The position numbers were made by a program, and so were the translations under genes. A stretch of 35,468 nt of DNA from JACRFW01 sp964531745 (GTDB lineage: Bacteria > Patescibacteriota > Patescibacteriia > Magasanikbacterales > GWA2-37-8). Positions 1 through 8,624 of the stretch are shown piece after piece (position 1 is the stretch's first letter; the number at the start of each line of letters is the position of its first letter). The stretch is taken from NCBI GenBank assembly GCA_964531745.1, contig CAZHFX010000007.1, positions 1 through 35,468 of the forward strand, read 5' to 3'. Below the pieces are notes generated by a model, which worked only from the letters and a program-made list of their open reading frames with translations, did not search any database and was not told the DNA's origin.

Positions 1-486
1 GAAAGCGGGCTGGATTTCCCTCCCAATTATAGAAAACTTTTAAAGTCCCGCCGCAGAGGTTGCATTCATTTCGCCCGCGAGTACAAGAAATTTACGGTAC
101 TGACCGGGCGCGCTTATCAGAACATAAAACGGATTTTGAACTCCGCCTTAAGCAGAAGCGGCATTATTGAGGGCAAAGGCGCGGCCGCGGGTCTGGCGCG
201 GGGGAGAGTCAAAATCGTCAATGTCCCGGGTGATTTTAGTAAAATGAAATCTGGGGATGTGCTGGTCGCGCCGATGACGCGGCCCGAGTACGTGCCGCTC
301 ATGAGAATGGCGGCGGCGATTGTCACCGATGAAGGCGGTCTGACCTGCCACGCCGCCATCATGTCGCGCGAGCTTGGGATTCCCTGCGTCATTGGCACCC
401 AAGTGGCTACCGACGTGCTGAAGGACGACGATTTAGTGGAAGTGGACGCGGAGCGCGGCGTAGTAAGAAAATTGAGAAGTAATTAA
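1..486 (+). CDS. PEP-utiliser mobile (phosphohistidine) domain protein, array copy 1, 5' end outside window
   Basis: The frame is open from base 1, so only the last 161 residues are seen. They contain a short linker followed by a complete PEP-utiliser mobile domain (PF00391 type). The core GG-x-T-C-H-A-A motif places the phosphoryl-carrying histidine at codon 349-351, followed by SREL-x-IPC-x-IGT. In PEP synthase, PPDK and rifampin phosphotransferase this swivelling domain takes phosphate from an ATP-grasp domain on this histidine and carries it to a second active site. The linker (residues about 10-50) resembles the region before the His domain in the next five paralogues, so the missing N-terminus is presumably the same type of helical domain. 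The next paralogue begins within 20 bases. The family assignment is firm; the substrate is unknown. Confidence 0.88.
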   Translation, partial: ESGLDFPPNYRKLLKSRRRGCIHFAREYKKFTVLTGRAYQNIKRILNSALSRSGIIEGKGAAAGLARGRVKIVNVPGDFSKMKSGDVLVAPMTRPEYVPLMRMAAAIVTDEGGLTCHAAIMSRELGIPCVIGTQVATDVLKDDDLVEVDAERGVVRKLRSN

Positions 487-503
487 ACGTTGTGACGGCG
501 CTT

Positions 504-2000
504 ATGCTGAATCTTGATAAAATAAAAAAAATTAATTGGTACCGCCAAGAAACCGAAGGCGCGCCCTATTTTATTTACGGCCCGTGCCGCGGGTGCGTCG
601 GTTGGTTCAAAAATCAGGGTCATGTTATCTGGTGTTGCCGTCAGAAAGATGCCCGGTGCTGGCTGGATAAAGACTTGTTGCGGGCGCTCTCGGTGAAATA
701 TCTGCAAAAAGAGAAAAGTCAGCCTTTTTTGGCGGCCTTGTTCCGGCAATGGGATAAAAAAATCAAGCAGAAACATGAAATATTGTTTAAGAAAATAGAT
801 TCGTTGGAAATCGCGAATATTACTGGCGGCGAGTTGTTGCGGCTGAATAAAATTTTGGCCAGCTATTCCTACGCCATGTGGCTGGAATTTTATCCCGATA
901 TTTTTGATGTGGATGCCGAGGGCCTGGTGGAAAGCGAGTTGGTTGAGAAACGCCTGACTTTGAATAATGAAGAAAAAAATATCTTGATGTCGTCGCCGGA
1001 AATCATCGCTTATAGCCGCGAGGGGCGCGCTCTTTTGAAAATCGCGCGGGAAATTAAAGAAACGCCCGGAGCGCTGAATTGTTTTTTGTATATTAAAGCG
1101 CCGGCTAATCTGCATCGGCTTAAAATTTATCCGTCCATTCTGTCGGCCTTGGAGCGGCACCAAAGCCAATATTTTTGGTTGCAAAACAGCTGGGGCCATA
1201 CCAAGGTTCTGCAAATTTTTGATTTTGTGGAGAATATAAAAAATATTCTAGTGGGCGGCCGCGCTATCGCTTCTGAACTGGAGTCTTTAGACAATTACGA
1301 AACCAAACTGGCAAGCCGGAAGAAAGCGCTCGCGAAAAAATATGGAATGTCCGATTGGCTTCGGCGGATGTTTAATTTTTTCGGACTGCTGGCCTATTGG
1401 CGCGATGAGCGCAAAGTGCAAATGCAAAAACTGAATCATTATTTGGAATTAATCGGCACGGAAATAGCCAAACGGAGCGGATTGACTTGGGATGAAATAA
1501 AAGTTTGCGATCCGCTGGGAATTGGTCATTTGCCGGTTGGCCGGCGGCTGATTTCTAAATATAATAAATTCTTTGCCGAAAGACATGTGATTATCTGGGA
1601 TGGGCATAAGCCGATAAATTTATCAAAAAGGGATAGCGAACGAGTATTCGCGGAGGCAGAAAGAACCATCGCCAGCGCCGTGACGGAAATCAGGGGCAAT
1701 ATCGCTTGTCCGGGCAAAGTGAGGGGGGAAGTGATTGTCATCAGCAAGGTTGATGATTTTTTCAAGATGAAAGCGGGCGCGATTCTAGTGGCGCCGATGA
1801 CGCGGCCTGAGTACGTGCCGCTCATGAAAATGGCGGCGGCGATTGTCACCGACGAGGGCGGAGTTACTTGCCACGCGGCGGTGGTAAGCCGCGAACTTAA
1901 AATCCCGTGCATCATCGGCACGCAAAACGCGAGCAGAATGCTTAAAGATGGAGATAAAGTGTTGGTTAACGCCAATCATGGCGTGGTAATCGTGGAGTAA
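504..2000 (+). CDS. Helical substrate-domain plus phosphohistidine-domain protein, array copy 2
   Basis: This protein has about 498 residues. The N-terminal 390 or so are helix-rich and match no family I recognise. They share with the other array members an H-x3-Y-x-W motif (His219, YFWLQNSW at 223-230) and a W-x-D-x-RK motif (YWRDERK). The last 100 residues are a PEP-utiliser mobile domain with the catalytic-type histidine at about residue 457. No ATP-grasp and no PEP/pyruvate barrel are attached. I chose the ATG at 504 because the product then starts a few residues before a WYR-type motif, as in copy 4; a GTG at 492 is the alternative. There is no clear ribosome site. The order helical domain then His domain resembles the C-terminal 500 residues of rifampin phosphotransferase. 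This supports a phosphotransferase acceptor half; the substrate is unknown. Confidence 0.85.
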   Translation: MLNLDKIKKINWYRQETEGAPYFIYGPCRGCVGWFKNQGHVIWCCRQKDARCWLDKDLLRALSVKYLQKEKSQPFLAALFRQWDKKIKQKHEILFKKIDSLEIANITGGELLRLNKILASYSYAMWLEFYPDIFDVDAEGLVESELVEKRLTLNNEEKNILMSSPEIIAYSREGRALLKIAREIKETPGALNCFLYIKAPANLHRLKIYPSILSALERHQSQYFWLQNSWGHTKVLQIFDFVENIKNILVGGRAIASELESLDNYETKLASRKKALAKKYGMSDWLRRMFNFFGLLAYWRDERKVQMQKLNHYLELIGTEIAKRSGLTWDEIKVCDPLGIGHLPVGRRLISKYNKFFAERHVIIWDGHKPINLSKRDSERVFAEAERTIASAVTEIRGNIACPGKVRGEVIVISKVDDFFKMKAGAILVAPMTRPEYVPLMKMAAAIVTDEGGVTCHAAVVSRELKIPCIIGTQNASRMLKDGDKVLVNANHGVVIVE

Positions 2001-2002
2001 TT

Positions 2003-3426
2003 ATGAATATTAAATTACCGCTAAATCCTCGGACAGAATTATTCAAATGGGGCCCGATACCCGGACGGTTTTTTTATACCTCGGCTTTCATTGAAGTAAA
2101 CTACCGTTATTTTTGTCAAAAATATCTGGGTGAAAGCTGGGCCGAAACATTATTTCTTTTTAAAGACGGCCAAATGATTTGGCTGAACGAATATTCGGCC
2201 TTGCGGGCGTCGGGCGAAAAGGTTTTTCTCAAATATATGTTGCCGACCGCGGTGAGGAAGCGGGAATATAATAATTGGAAGAAAATTGTAGCCAGATTGG
2301 AAAAAATTGAGAAAGAAATTGCCGGTTCAAAATTAAACCAGCTTTCTAGCCATGAGCTATTGCGGTTATGGCAGAGATTTCATCGTGTTTATTTAGAATT
2401 TTGGACACTGGGAACGGCCCCGGAATTAGGCAATTATTCCGCCGATCAGCTGTTTGAAAAAATGTTAAGAAACTATATTTCTGGTGAGGCCGACATTACC
2501 GAAGCGCGCGAGGCATTGGCCGCGCCGGTGAAGTTGTCTTTTTATCAGGAAGAGGAGATTAATTTGAGTCAATCGTCCCCGGAGGAGCATTTTAAAAAAT
2601 ATTTTTGGTTAAAAAATAGTTATGCTGGTGTGAAATCACTAGCCGTTAGTTTTTTTAGAGATAGAAAAAAAGAACTCTCGCCAAACCTAAAAGAAGAACT
2701 AGTCAAAAAATTGGATGAAATTAAAAAGCGCAAGCTGGCGGTGGCTAAAAAATACCATTTACCCAAAAGCGTGGCTGACTGCGGACGGGCGATTGCTGAT
2801 TGTATCGCTTGGCAGGACGAGCGCAAAAAATTTATTTTTATCGCCTTGTATTATCAGAATCTGATGTTAAAGGAAGCGGCGCACCGCTTCCGCTATAGNN
2901 NNNNNNNNAAGATCTGTTGAATTGCTGGTTTTGGGAAATTGAGAAAATAATGAAGGGAGAAAATTTACATAAAAAATTGAGGACGCGGCGTACAGATTTT
3001 GGTGTCCATTTTTATAAAAAGTATTTTCGCAATTTATCGCCTCAAGAAGTAAAATATTTTTGGAAAGTTTTCGCCACCGAGCAGCCGACGCGGTTACTCA
3101 AAGAATTGAATGGTCTGGTGGTGAGTCGGGGGAGTGGAGAAAATGTTGTCGGTTATGTCCGTATAGTTTTAGATCCTCTGAAAACCGGTTTGTTTAAGAA
3201 AGGAGAAATTTTAGTTGCTCCTATGACCAGTCCGGAGTATATTTTTGTCATGCGCAAGGCGGCGGCGATCATAACCGATGAGGGCGGGCTGACTTCGCAC
3301 GCCGCGATTGTTTCGCGCGAATTGAATATCCCCTGCGTGGTCGGCACTAAATTCGCGACCAAAATTTTGAAAAACGGCGCGCGGGTTGAGATTGATGTGA
3401 CGGCCGGCATCGTAAAATTGATTTAA
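2003..3426 (+). CDS. Helical substrate-domain plus phosphohistidine-domain protein, array copy 3, interrupted by assembly gap
   Basis: Reading starts at ATG 2003, two bases after the previous stop. The frame runs into ten Ns at 2899-2908, beyond which the matching C-terminal part continues in another frame to 3426. Both sides belong to one gene. Upstream lie the H-x3-Y-x-W motif (His196, YFWLKNSY at 200-207) and WQDERK; downstream lies the mobile domain with GG-L-T-S-H-A-A and SREL-x-IPC-x-VGT. If the gap stands for two real bases the product is about 471 residues with the swivel histidine near residue 430, in line with 478-518 for its relatives. I treat the break as an assembly artefact, not a biological frameshift. 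Its likely role is the same as the other copies: phosphoryl acceptor and substrate-binding half of a split phosphotransferase. Confidence 0.82.
2899..2908. other. Run of ten Ns (assembly gap)
   Basis: Ten ambiguous bases lie inside array copy 3. The two flanking reading frames are joined in phase only if the true number of missing bases is 2, 5, 8 or 11, so a literal length of ten is wrong for an intact gene. Confidence 0.99.
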
Positions 3427-3427
3427 T

Positions 3428-4918
3428 ATGAATTTAGAGCCGTTTTTAAGCAAAGAATGGTATCGCGAACATGTTGACGCCTGCCCGGCATATACCGAGA
3501 TGACGGCGGCTGGTTTTACGAGCGCTCTTTTTAAGAGCAAGTTTTCGGCTTATTCTCTTAATCTTTGTTTTTATAAAGATGACGAATGCGACTGGTTTAG
3601 TTTAGTTTCTGATCAAAAAAAGATTGGCTCCAGGTTGATAAAATCATTTATTAGCGAACCCAAAATGTTGCTGGGCTTGCACCAGCGGTGGCAGAAAAAT
3701 TTTCAAAAGATGCTGGCGCGCTACTATAAATTTTTTCCTGAAGATTTGAGTAAATTAAGCGATCGCGAGTTGATCCAATGGGAACGAGACCTAATAAATT
3801 TTTATAAAAATGAGGTCGAGATGCCTGGCTTTATTGATGGTTTTATGTTTTATGCCGACCGGCGGCTGGATTATTTGCTAAGAAATTTTTGTAACAAAAG
3901 AGGAATTACCAATCACATGGAGATTATGGCGGCGCTCTCCGCGCAAACAGAGCCGTCGTTTATTAATGAAGAAGAGCTGGGATTGAAGAAGATAGCGGCG
4001 CGGATGACGGACAGCGGCTATAAGGTCGGGGCGAACTTGCCGGATTTTTTGAATGATTTTCCCCAAACGGCGCGTTTAGTAAGAAAGCATTTATTCAAGT
4101 ACTCTTGGGTCAAAAGCAGTTATGTGGGATTTAAGGAATATACCAATGAAATGTTTGGCGACGAAATTGACCGGCTGTTAAACGAACCTGAAGCCAGACG
4201 CGCCGGACAGGGAAAAAAGAATAAAGTCATCAAGGACGAGTTAATCAAAAAATATCAGTTTACTAAGGAAATTATAGCGATTGCCGAATTAACGGAGTTA
4301 TTTGTTAAATGGCAGGATCAAAGAAAAATGTTCACACTGACATTTGTCTCTCTGCGCGATAAAGTAGTGAAGGAGGTTAGCCGGCGGTGGGGCGTTGATT
4401 ATAAATTGCTGAAGTACGCGCTTTCTGGCGAGTTGCAGAGGATATTGCTGAACCAGTTTGATGTCAAGGAACTGGAGAGAAGATTGAACGGATGTTTGTG
4501 CGTGCATAAGGGAGGAGAAGTGGCTGAAATTTTAACCGGCAACGAGGCGAGAAAAGTTTTTCAGCAAGTGAGCAGAATTGGCGCAGTGAATGCCGGCGAG
4601 CTTAGCGGCGTGACGGCGTCGCTTGGCAAAGCCGCGGGTCGGGCGCGCATTATAATGTCGGCGAAAGATATCGGCAGAGTAAATTCCGGCGATATTTTAG
4701 TCGCGCCTATGACCAGACCGGAGCACTTGCCGGGGATGAGAAAAGCGGCGGCGATTGTCACGGATGACGGCGGCATCACCTGCCACGCCGCCATTGTGTC
4801 GCGCGAGCTCGGTATTCCGTGCATCATTGGCACCAGGGTGGCGACGCAGGTTTTGAAGGATGGCGAGATGGTGGAGGTGGATGCTAACAAAGGGATAATC
4901 AGAAAAGTAGAAGTATGA
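3428..4918 (+). CDS. Helical substrate-domain plus phosphohistidine-domain protein, array copy 4
   Basis: The product has 496 residues. Residues 1-390 form the divergent helical domain, with an LSDREL-x-x-W helix near 110-118, H-x3-Y-x-W at 221-227 (YSWVKSSY at 225-232) and WQDQRK near 294-299. Residues from about 395 form the PEP-utiliser mobile domain with GG-I-T-C-H-A-A and histidine at about 453. The start lies one base after the preceding stop, and the stop overlaps the next ATG as ATGA, so translation of copies 3-5 is probably coupled. The histidine and the surrounding SREL-x-IPC-x-IGT loop are intact, so it should still be a competent phosphate carrier if a partner ATP-grasp is supplied. 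The substrate is unknown. Confidence 0.87.
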   Translation: MNLEPFLSKEWYREHVDACPAYTEMTAAGFTSALFKSKFSAYSLNLCFYKDDECDWFSLVSDQKKIGSRLIKSFISEPKMLLGLHQRWQKNFQKMLARYYKFFPEDLSKLSDRELIQWERDLINFYKNEVEMPGFIDGFMFYADRRLDYLLRNFCNKRGITNHMEIMAALSAQTEPSFINEEELGLKKIAARMTDSGYKVGANLPDFLNDFPQTARLVRKHLFKYSWVKSSYVGFKEYTNEMFGDEIDRLLNEPEARRAGQGKKNKVIKDELIKKYQFTKEIIAIAELTELFVKWQDQRKMFTLTFVSLRDKVVKEVSRRWGVDYKLLKYALSGELQRILLNQFDVKELERRLNGCLCVHKGGEVAEILTGNEARKVFQQVSRIGAVNAGELSGVTASLGKAAGRARIIMSAKDIGRVNSGDILVAPMTRPEHLPGMRKAAAIVTDDGGITCHAAIVSRELGIPCIIGTRVATQVLKDGEMVEVDANKGIIRKVEV

Positions 4919-6351
4919 GCAAATCTCTAAAAGAATTTATCGCTGGTACAGATTGGCATGTCATGGGAAAATGGAAGCACACTGGTATTTCCGAATGTGC
5001 TGTTGCCGAGGCCATTGTCAGCCCAAGTCTCATTACTGTCATTCCATTTCAGCCGCGATATTATATGGCTCTTGGGAACACGCAGTTGTTGCCAGAAAAG
5101 GATTATCGTCAGAATGTTCAGGATACAGAGCAGTTATTGAAAGCCCGGCCGCGAGAGCTTGCCGACCGGCTGATAAAGGAGATTAAGGCTTCAATAGAAT
5201 TATTGTTCCAGTTTCAGCCTGATACTCTTAACGCCAAGACTATCGGCAGTTATCTGGATCTTGTCGGATGGCACGGCCGTCAGTGGTATGAAATTATGTT
5301 GGCCGATGGCGCTCTACAGAACATTTTTCCCGCATGCCTGCCCGAAACGATTACATTGAACAGACAAGAGCTGACGCGCGAAGCATTGTTCGCGCAAGTC
5401 GCTTTGCCTAAAAAAATCTTTCCTATTATTCAAGAACAGTATGATCTATTGCAGATAGCAATTGAGGAGCAAAAAGGGCGTCCGATTGACGGAGATCTTT
5501 CTGGACACGCTCGGCGCTACGGCTGGATGAATTCATTGTGCTGGTGGAATGAACCTTTTGAGACAGGCCATTATCGTCAGGCAATCAAGGAGATATCGGG
5601 TAATCCAGTTGAGCAATTCTGGGACATGAAGGCCAAGAGAGCCGAGCAGTCTCGGCAGGGAGAGGAGCTTTTGGAGACATTGCGTACAGCCTACCCTGAC
5701 GCCTGGGTTTATTTAGATATTATTCGTGATCTAGCCGATGTCAAAGAAGATAACTGGGATGTCGTATCTATTGTCGGTGCGCGCCTGCGCGCGGTGTTTG
5801 AAGAGTTTGGTAAAAATGTTGCGCTTTCTTATAATCAACTGATGATGCTTTCTCCCCAAGAGATGAAACTTTTTTTCAACAGTCAAAATCTTCCCGTTAC
5901 CGTTGATGAATTAAATGATAGGATGAAATGCGTAGCGTTTATTAGTTCGGCCGAACGAACCGAAATTCAATCAGGACGCCGGGCGAGAATCTTAGTGGAA
6001 TCTATTTCCCAAAACGTTCCGTCGCTAGACCATCTGACCGGCACGGTCATTTGGCGAGGGAAGGAGCAAGGGGTGGCGCGGGTATTACATTCACCGGATG
6101 ATATTGGGAAAATGCGGACAGGAGAAATTTTGGTGTGTCCTATGACCGACCCAGATTATATGCCGGCCATTCACAAGGCCAAAGCCGTAGTGACTGACCA
6201 AGGCGGATTTTTGTGTCACGCGGCGATTGTCGCGCGCGAGCTCCAGAAAATCTGTATTGTTGGCACCAAAATTGCCACCAAAGTTTTTAAAGACGGTGAT
6301 TTGGTGGAAGTAGACGCGGAGCGCGGAGTCGTGAGGAAATTAAAAGTTTGA
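4915..6351 (+). CDS. Helical substrate-domain plus phosphohistidine-domain protein, array copy 5 (divergent)
   Basis: The product has 478 residues and overlaps copy 4 by four bases (ATGA). It is the most divergent array member. It keeps H-x3-Y-x-W (His198, YGW at 202-204) but the W-x-D-x-RK motif is not recognisable. The C-terminal mobile domain reads GG-F-L-C-H-A-A with histidine at about residue 435, and the usual IPC after the REL helix is replaced by KIC. The base composition is a little more even than in its neighbours. The conserved histidine and domain order still place it in the same family. It may have a different ligand from copies 2-4 or an older origin. Confidence 0.84.
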   Translation: MSKSLKEFIAGTDWHVMGKWKHTGISECAVAEAIVSPSLITVIPFQPRYYMALGNTQLLPEKDYRQNVQDTEQLLKARPRELADRLIKEIKASIELLFQFQPDTLNAKTIGSYLDLVGWHGRQWYEIMLADGALQNIFPACLPETITLNRQELTREALFAQVALPKKIFPIIQEQYDLLQIAIEEQKGRPIDGDLSGHARRYGWMNSLCWWNEPFETGHYRQAIKEISGNPVEQFWDMKAKRAEQSRQGEELLETLRTAYPDAWVYLDIIRDLADVKEDNWDVVSIVGARLRAVFEEFGKNVALSYNQLMMLSPQEMKLFFNSQNLPVTVDELNDRMKCVAFISSAERTEIQSGRRARILVESISQNVPSLDHLTGTVIWRGKEQGVARVLHSPDDIGKMRTGEILVCPMTDPDYMPAIHKAKAVVTDQGGFLCHAAIVARELQKICIVGTKIATKVFKDGDLVEVDAERGVVRKLKV

Positions 6352-6352
6352 T

Positions 6353-6967
6353 ATGGATAAAGAAACTTTATATCTTTGGGACATTGCGGGCACTTTGTTC
6401 TATGAGAAATGGAATAAAGAATTAACCGGTTTTGATAGTTTTGAGAGTTATGTCAAATCAAAAGGAGTAAGTTTTACTGATGCTAGAGGTTTTGAAGAGT
6501 GTTATCAAGAACCTTACTTGCACGGCGAAATGTTTAACTTGGACATTATGCCCGGATATCGCGAAGTTTTAAGCTGGACTAAAAATAACGAAACATTCAG
6601 CACCGGTTTTCAGGAGCAGTTGCGCTGGCGCGCCTCTTATCTTAATTCCAAGGTCGGTTTTGATATCTTGAGTTTTTTTAGAAAGCTGGGCTCCACCTTT
6701 GATTACGGAGAAACCAATGTCAAAACCGAAGAGATGCTGGAAAAATACCTTGCGCAAAAAAAGAGCGACGGTTATGATACTATTGTTTATACCGATGACA
6801 AATTAGAAAATTGCGGACTGTTTAAAACAGCGGCAGAAAAGGCAGGCGTAGGCTTTCGCGTCTATCATATATTAAACGATAGCGGCGGTCTTCGCGGTAA
6901 AGGGTGGTATTGGGATGTCGGCAGTCTGCATGATTTGAAAAAGAACGAAGAAAAAATAAGAAAATAA
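6353..6967 (+). CDS. HAD-like protein embedded in the phosphotransferase array
   Basis: The product has 204 residues and starts one base after copy 5 ends, so it is almost certainly co-transcribed with the array. The N-terminus has a HAD motif I of the form D-I-A-G-T-L at residues 10-15: the nucleophile Asp10 is present, but the usual second aspartate at +2 is alanine. A late YTDDKLEN segment (about residues 141-148) fits HAD motif IV (DD). Ala at +2 is also seen in phosphonoacetaldehyde hydrolases, but I see no other support for that activity. The context suggests a phosphatase or modified hydrolase acting on a product or intermediate of the neighbouring phosphotransferases; this is inference. 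HAD-fold assignment is moderate; activity is uncertain. Confidence 0.6.
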   Translation: MDKETLYLWDIAGTLFYEKWNKELTGFDSFESYVKSKGVSFTDARGFEECYQEPYLHGEMFNLDIMPGYREVLSWTKNNETFSTGFQEQLRWRASYLNSKVGFDILSFFRKLGSTFDYGETNVKTEEMLEKYLAQKKSDGYDTIVYTDDKLENCGLFKTAAEKAGVGFRVYHILNDSGGLRGKGWYWDVGSLHDLKKNEEKIRK

Positions 6968-6991
6968 TATGGCTAAAATTACCTAGTTAGT

Positions 6992-8548
6992 ATGCCCCTG
7001 CGCTATACTTTTGATCGGGACAACATGTATCTATACCCATGGTACATATCCGATCTGACTATTACGGAAGATTTGAAGAGAATTTTTAATTATAGCGTGA
7101 AGGAGTGTTTTGTTATCAATGAAAATGGTTTCATTTCGGTCTATTTGGATGACGCGTCCACCCTAAAATTGGGGGCAAAGATTTTTGCTCGCGTTTCCAG
7201 TGATGAAAAGTTTTTCCATAAAATTCTAAAAAGCATTTATTCATTGAGCAATGATTTGATGTTGTTTTGTCGTCACTTACCGAACGCCGCTCGTCTAAAG
7301 CGCCTGAGCGACAAGGAGCTGGTTAAGATTTATTTAAACTACATAACCAAACTGCGCAATTTAAGAGCCTGGGGCTGGTTCCCGGTATTTATTGACGGGT
7401 TGGAAAAAAGTTTTTTGAGCGAGCATATTTTAGAACAATTGCGTTCTTTTTTAGATAAAAAAGGTGTCGCGCATTTGGCCGGCCAATATTATTCTACTTT
7501 GAGTTCCAGCGAAGAGCAAAGCGAGGTACAGCAAGAAGAGTTGGCCCGGGTTAAGCTGTTGTTAAAAATTGGGAAAATGGCTAATAGCGCGGATATTTTG
7601 AAAGCCTTACAAAATAATTCTTACGGCCAGATTAAAGCATCGTTTCCTCTGGTCGCTGGCATGCTTGAGCGGCACGCCAGGCAATACGGCTGGTTAACCT
7701 ATGCTTATTGCGGTCCCGTTATGAACGTGGAATATTTGTTGTCGGTGTTGAAAGACAATTTAAAAAAAGGGGATATCGCCCGGCAGAAGAAAGATATAGA
7801 GCTACATTATCGCACCATCGCGAAGGAGAAGAAATTTTTGCTCGGTGAATTAGTTTTGCCGCACAAATTGGAATATTTGTTGCGTGTTTCCGCGGAGCTG
7901 ATGTTTATCAAGGATTTTCGGAAAGGAATTTATCAAAAGTCATATGTAGCCATGGACGCGGTGCTGGAAGAAATCGCGCGCCGTTTGGGCTGGACTTTGA
8001 AAGAAGTAAAATATTTGGTTTATGACGAAGTAGGCGAAGCCTTGCTGAAAAATAAAGCCGACGAGTTTCACGATAAGGTCGCGCAGCGTGTGAAAAAATG
8101 CTGTTACTTGGTGAGCAAGGGGCGCATTCAAGTGTGGGAAGGAGAAAAGGGGAAAAAAGTGATTGCTAAAATATTGAAAAATGTTCAGAAAGAAACCTCT
8201 TCAGAGGAAAATAAAAATGTCACTGAATTAAAGGGGCTTATCGCTTATAGCGGGCGAGTGCAGGGAACGGTTAAAATAGTTTTGAGGGCTTCGGATGTGG
8301 CCAAAGTGAAGGAAGGCGATATTTTGGTTTCATCCGCCACCAACCCGGATTTGATTGTAGCCATGAAAAAAGCGGCGGCATTCGTGACGGATACTGGCGG
8401 AATAATTTCCCATGCCGCGATAATCAGCCGTGAATTAAAAAAGCCTTGTGTCGTTGGCACAAAGATCGGGACGCATGTGTTCAAAGACGGGGATGTGGTG
8501 GAAGTGGACGCAGATAGAGGAGTGGTGAAAATTTTAGAAAGAAAGTAA
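6992..8548 (+). CDS. Helical substrate-domain plus phosphohistidine-domain protein, array copy 6
   Basis: The product has 518 residues, the longest array member. The helical domain carries LSDKEL near 105-110, H-x3-Y-x-W at 228-234 (YGWLTYAY at 232-239) and a weaker D-x-RK site (FIKDFRK). The mobile domain at the C-terminus reads GG-I-I-S-H-A-A with histidine at about 474 and SREL-x-KPC-x-VGT. ATG 6992 gives an N-terminus like that of copy 3 (basic stretch, then aromatic residues); ATG 7025 is a possible internal alternative. It lies 24 bases after the HAD gene, the widest spacing in the cluster. A long GC-rich hairpin follows the stop. It is read as the last acceptor half of the split phosphotransferase system; the substrate is unknown. 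Confidence 0.86.
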   Translation: MPLRYTFDRDNMYLYPWYISDLTITEDLKRIFNYSVKECFVINENGFISVYLDDASTLKLGAKIFARVSSDEKFFHKILKSIYSLSNDLMLFCRHLPNAARLKRLSDKELVKIYLNYITKLRNLRAWGWFPVFIDGLEKSFLSEHILEQLRSFLDKKGVAHLAGQYYSTLSSSEEQSEVQQEELARVKLLLKIGKMANSADILKALQNNSYGQIKASFPLVAGMLERHARQYGWLTYAYCGPVMNVEYLLSVLKDNLKKGDIARQKKDIELHYRTIAKEKKFLLGELVLPHKLEYLLRVSAELMFIKDFRKGIYQKSYVAMDAVLEEIARRLGWTLKEVKYLVYDEVGEALLKNKADEFHDKVAQRVKKCCYLVSKGRIQVWEGEKGKKVIAKILKNVQKETSSEENKNVTELKGLIAYSGRVQGTVKIVLRASDVAKVKEGDILVSSATNPDLIVAMKKAAAFVTDTGGIISHAAIISRELKKPCVVGTKIGTHVFKDGDVVEVDADRGVVKILERK

Positions 8549-8566
8549 CTTATATTAAGTTTGCAA

Positions 8567-8601
8567 TGAGAGGCCCCGGGTGCGGCACCCGAGGCCTCTC
8601 A
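8567..8601. terminator. Long GC-rich hairpin between convergent genes
   Basis: TGAGAGGCC at 8567-8575 pairs with GGCCTCTCA at 8593-8601, extended by a CGGGT/ACCCG inner stem around a GCGGC loop with one internal mismatch. It lies between array copy 6 (plus) and the small minus-strand gene, so it could end transcription from both sides. No clear T-run follows on either strand, so a classical intrinsic terminator is only likely. Confidence 0.6.
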
Positions 8602-8624
8602 TGAGACTGTCCGCGCGAAGCTTC

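Noticed and set aside
2917..3426. A separate 169-residue gene starting with TTG after the N run
   Set aside because: The sequence before and after the Ns aligns continuously with the paralogues, so this is the 3' part of array copy 3, not an independent gene.
6353..6967. Phosphonoacetaldehyde hydrolase suggested by the DxAGT motif
   Set aside because: Only motif I agrees; I see no support for the cap-domain lysine or other family-specific residues, so just a HAD-like fold is claimed.
6969..6986. Five-codon ORF (ATG to TAG) before array copy 6
   Set aside because: Too short and without a leader-peptide signature or attenuator; probably chance.
1..8548. CRISPR-like or transposon repeats suggested by recurring near-identical DNA in the first 8.5 kb
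   Set aside because: The recurring blocks are the coding sequence of the conserved phosphohistidine domain in tandem paralogous genes; there are no short direct repeats with spacers and no transposase.
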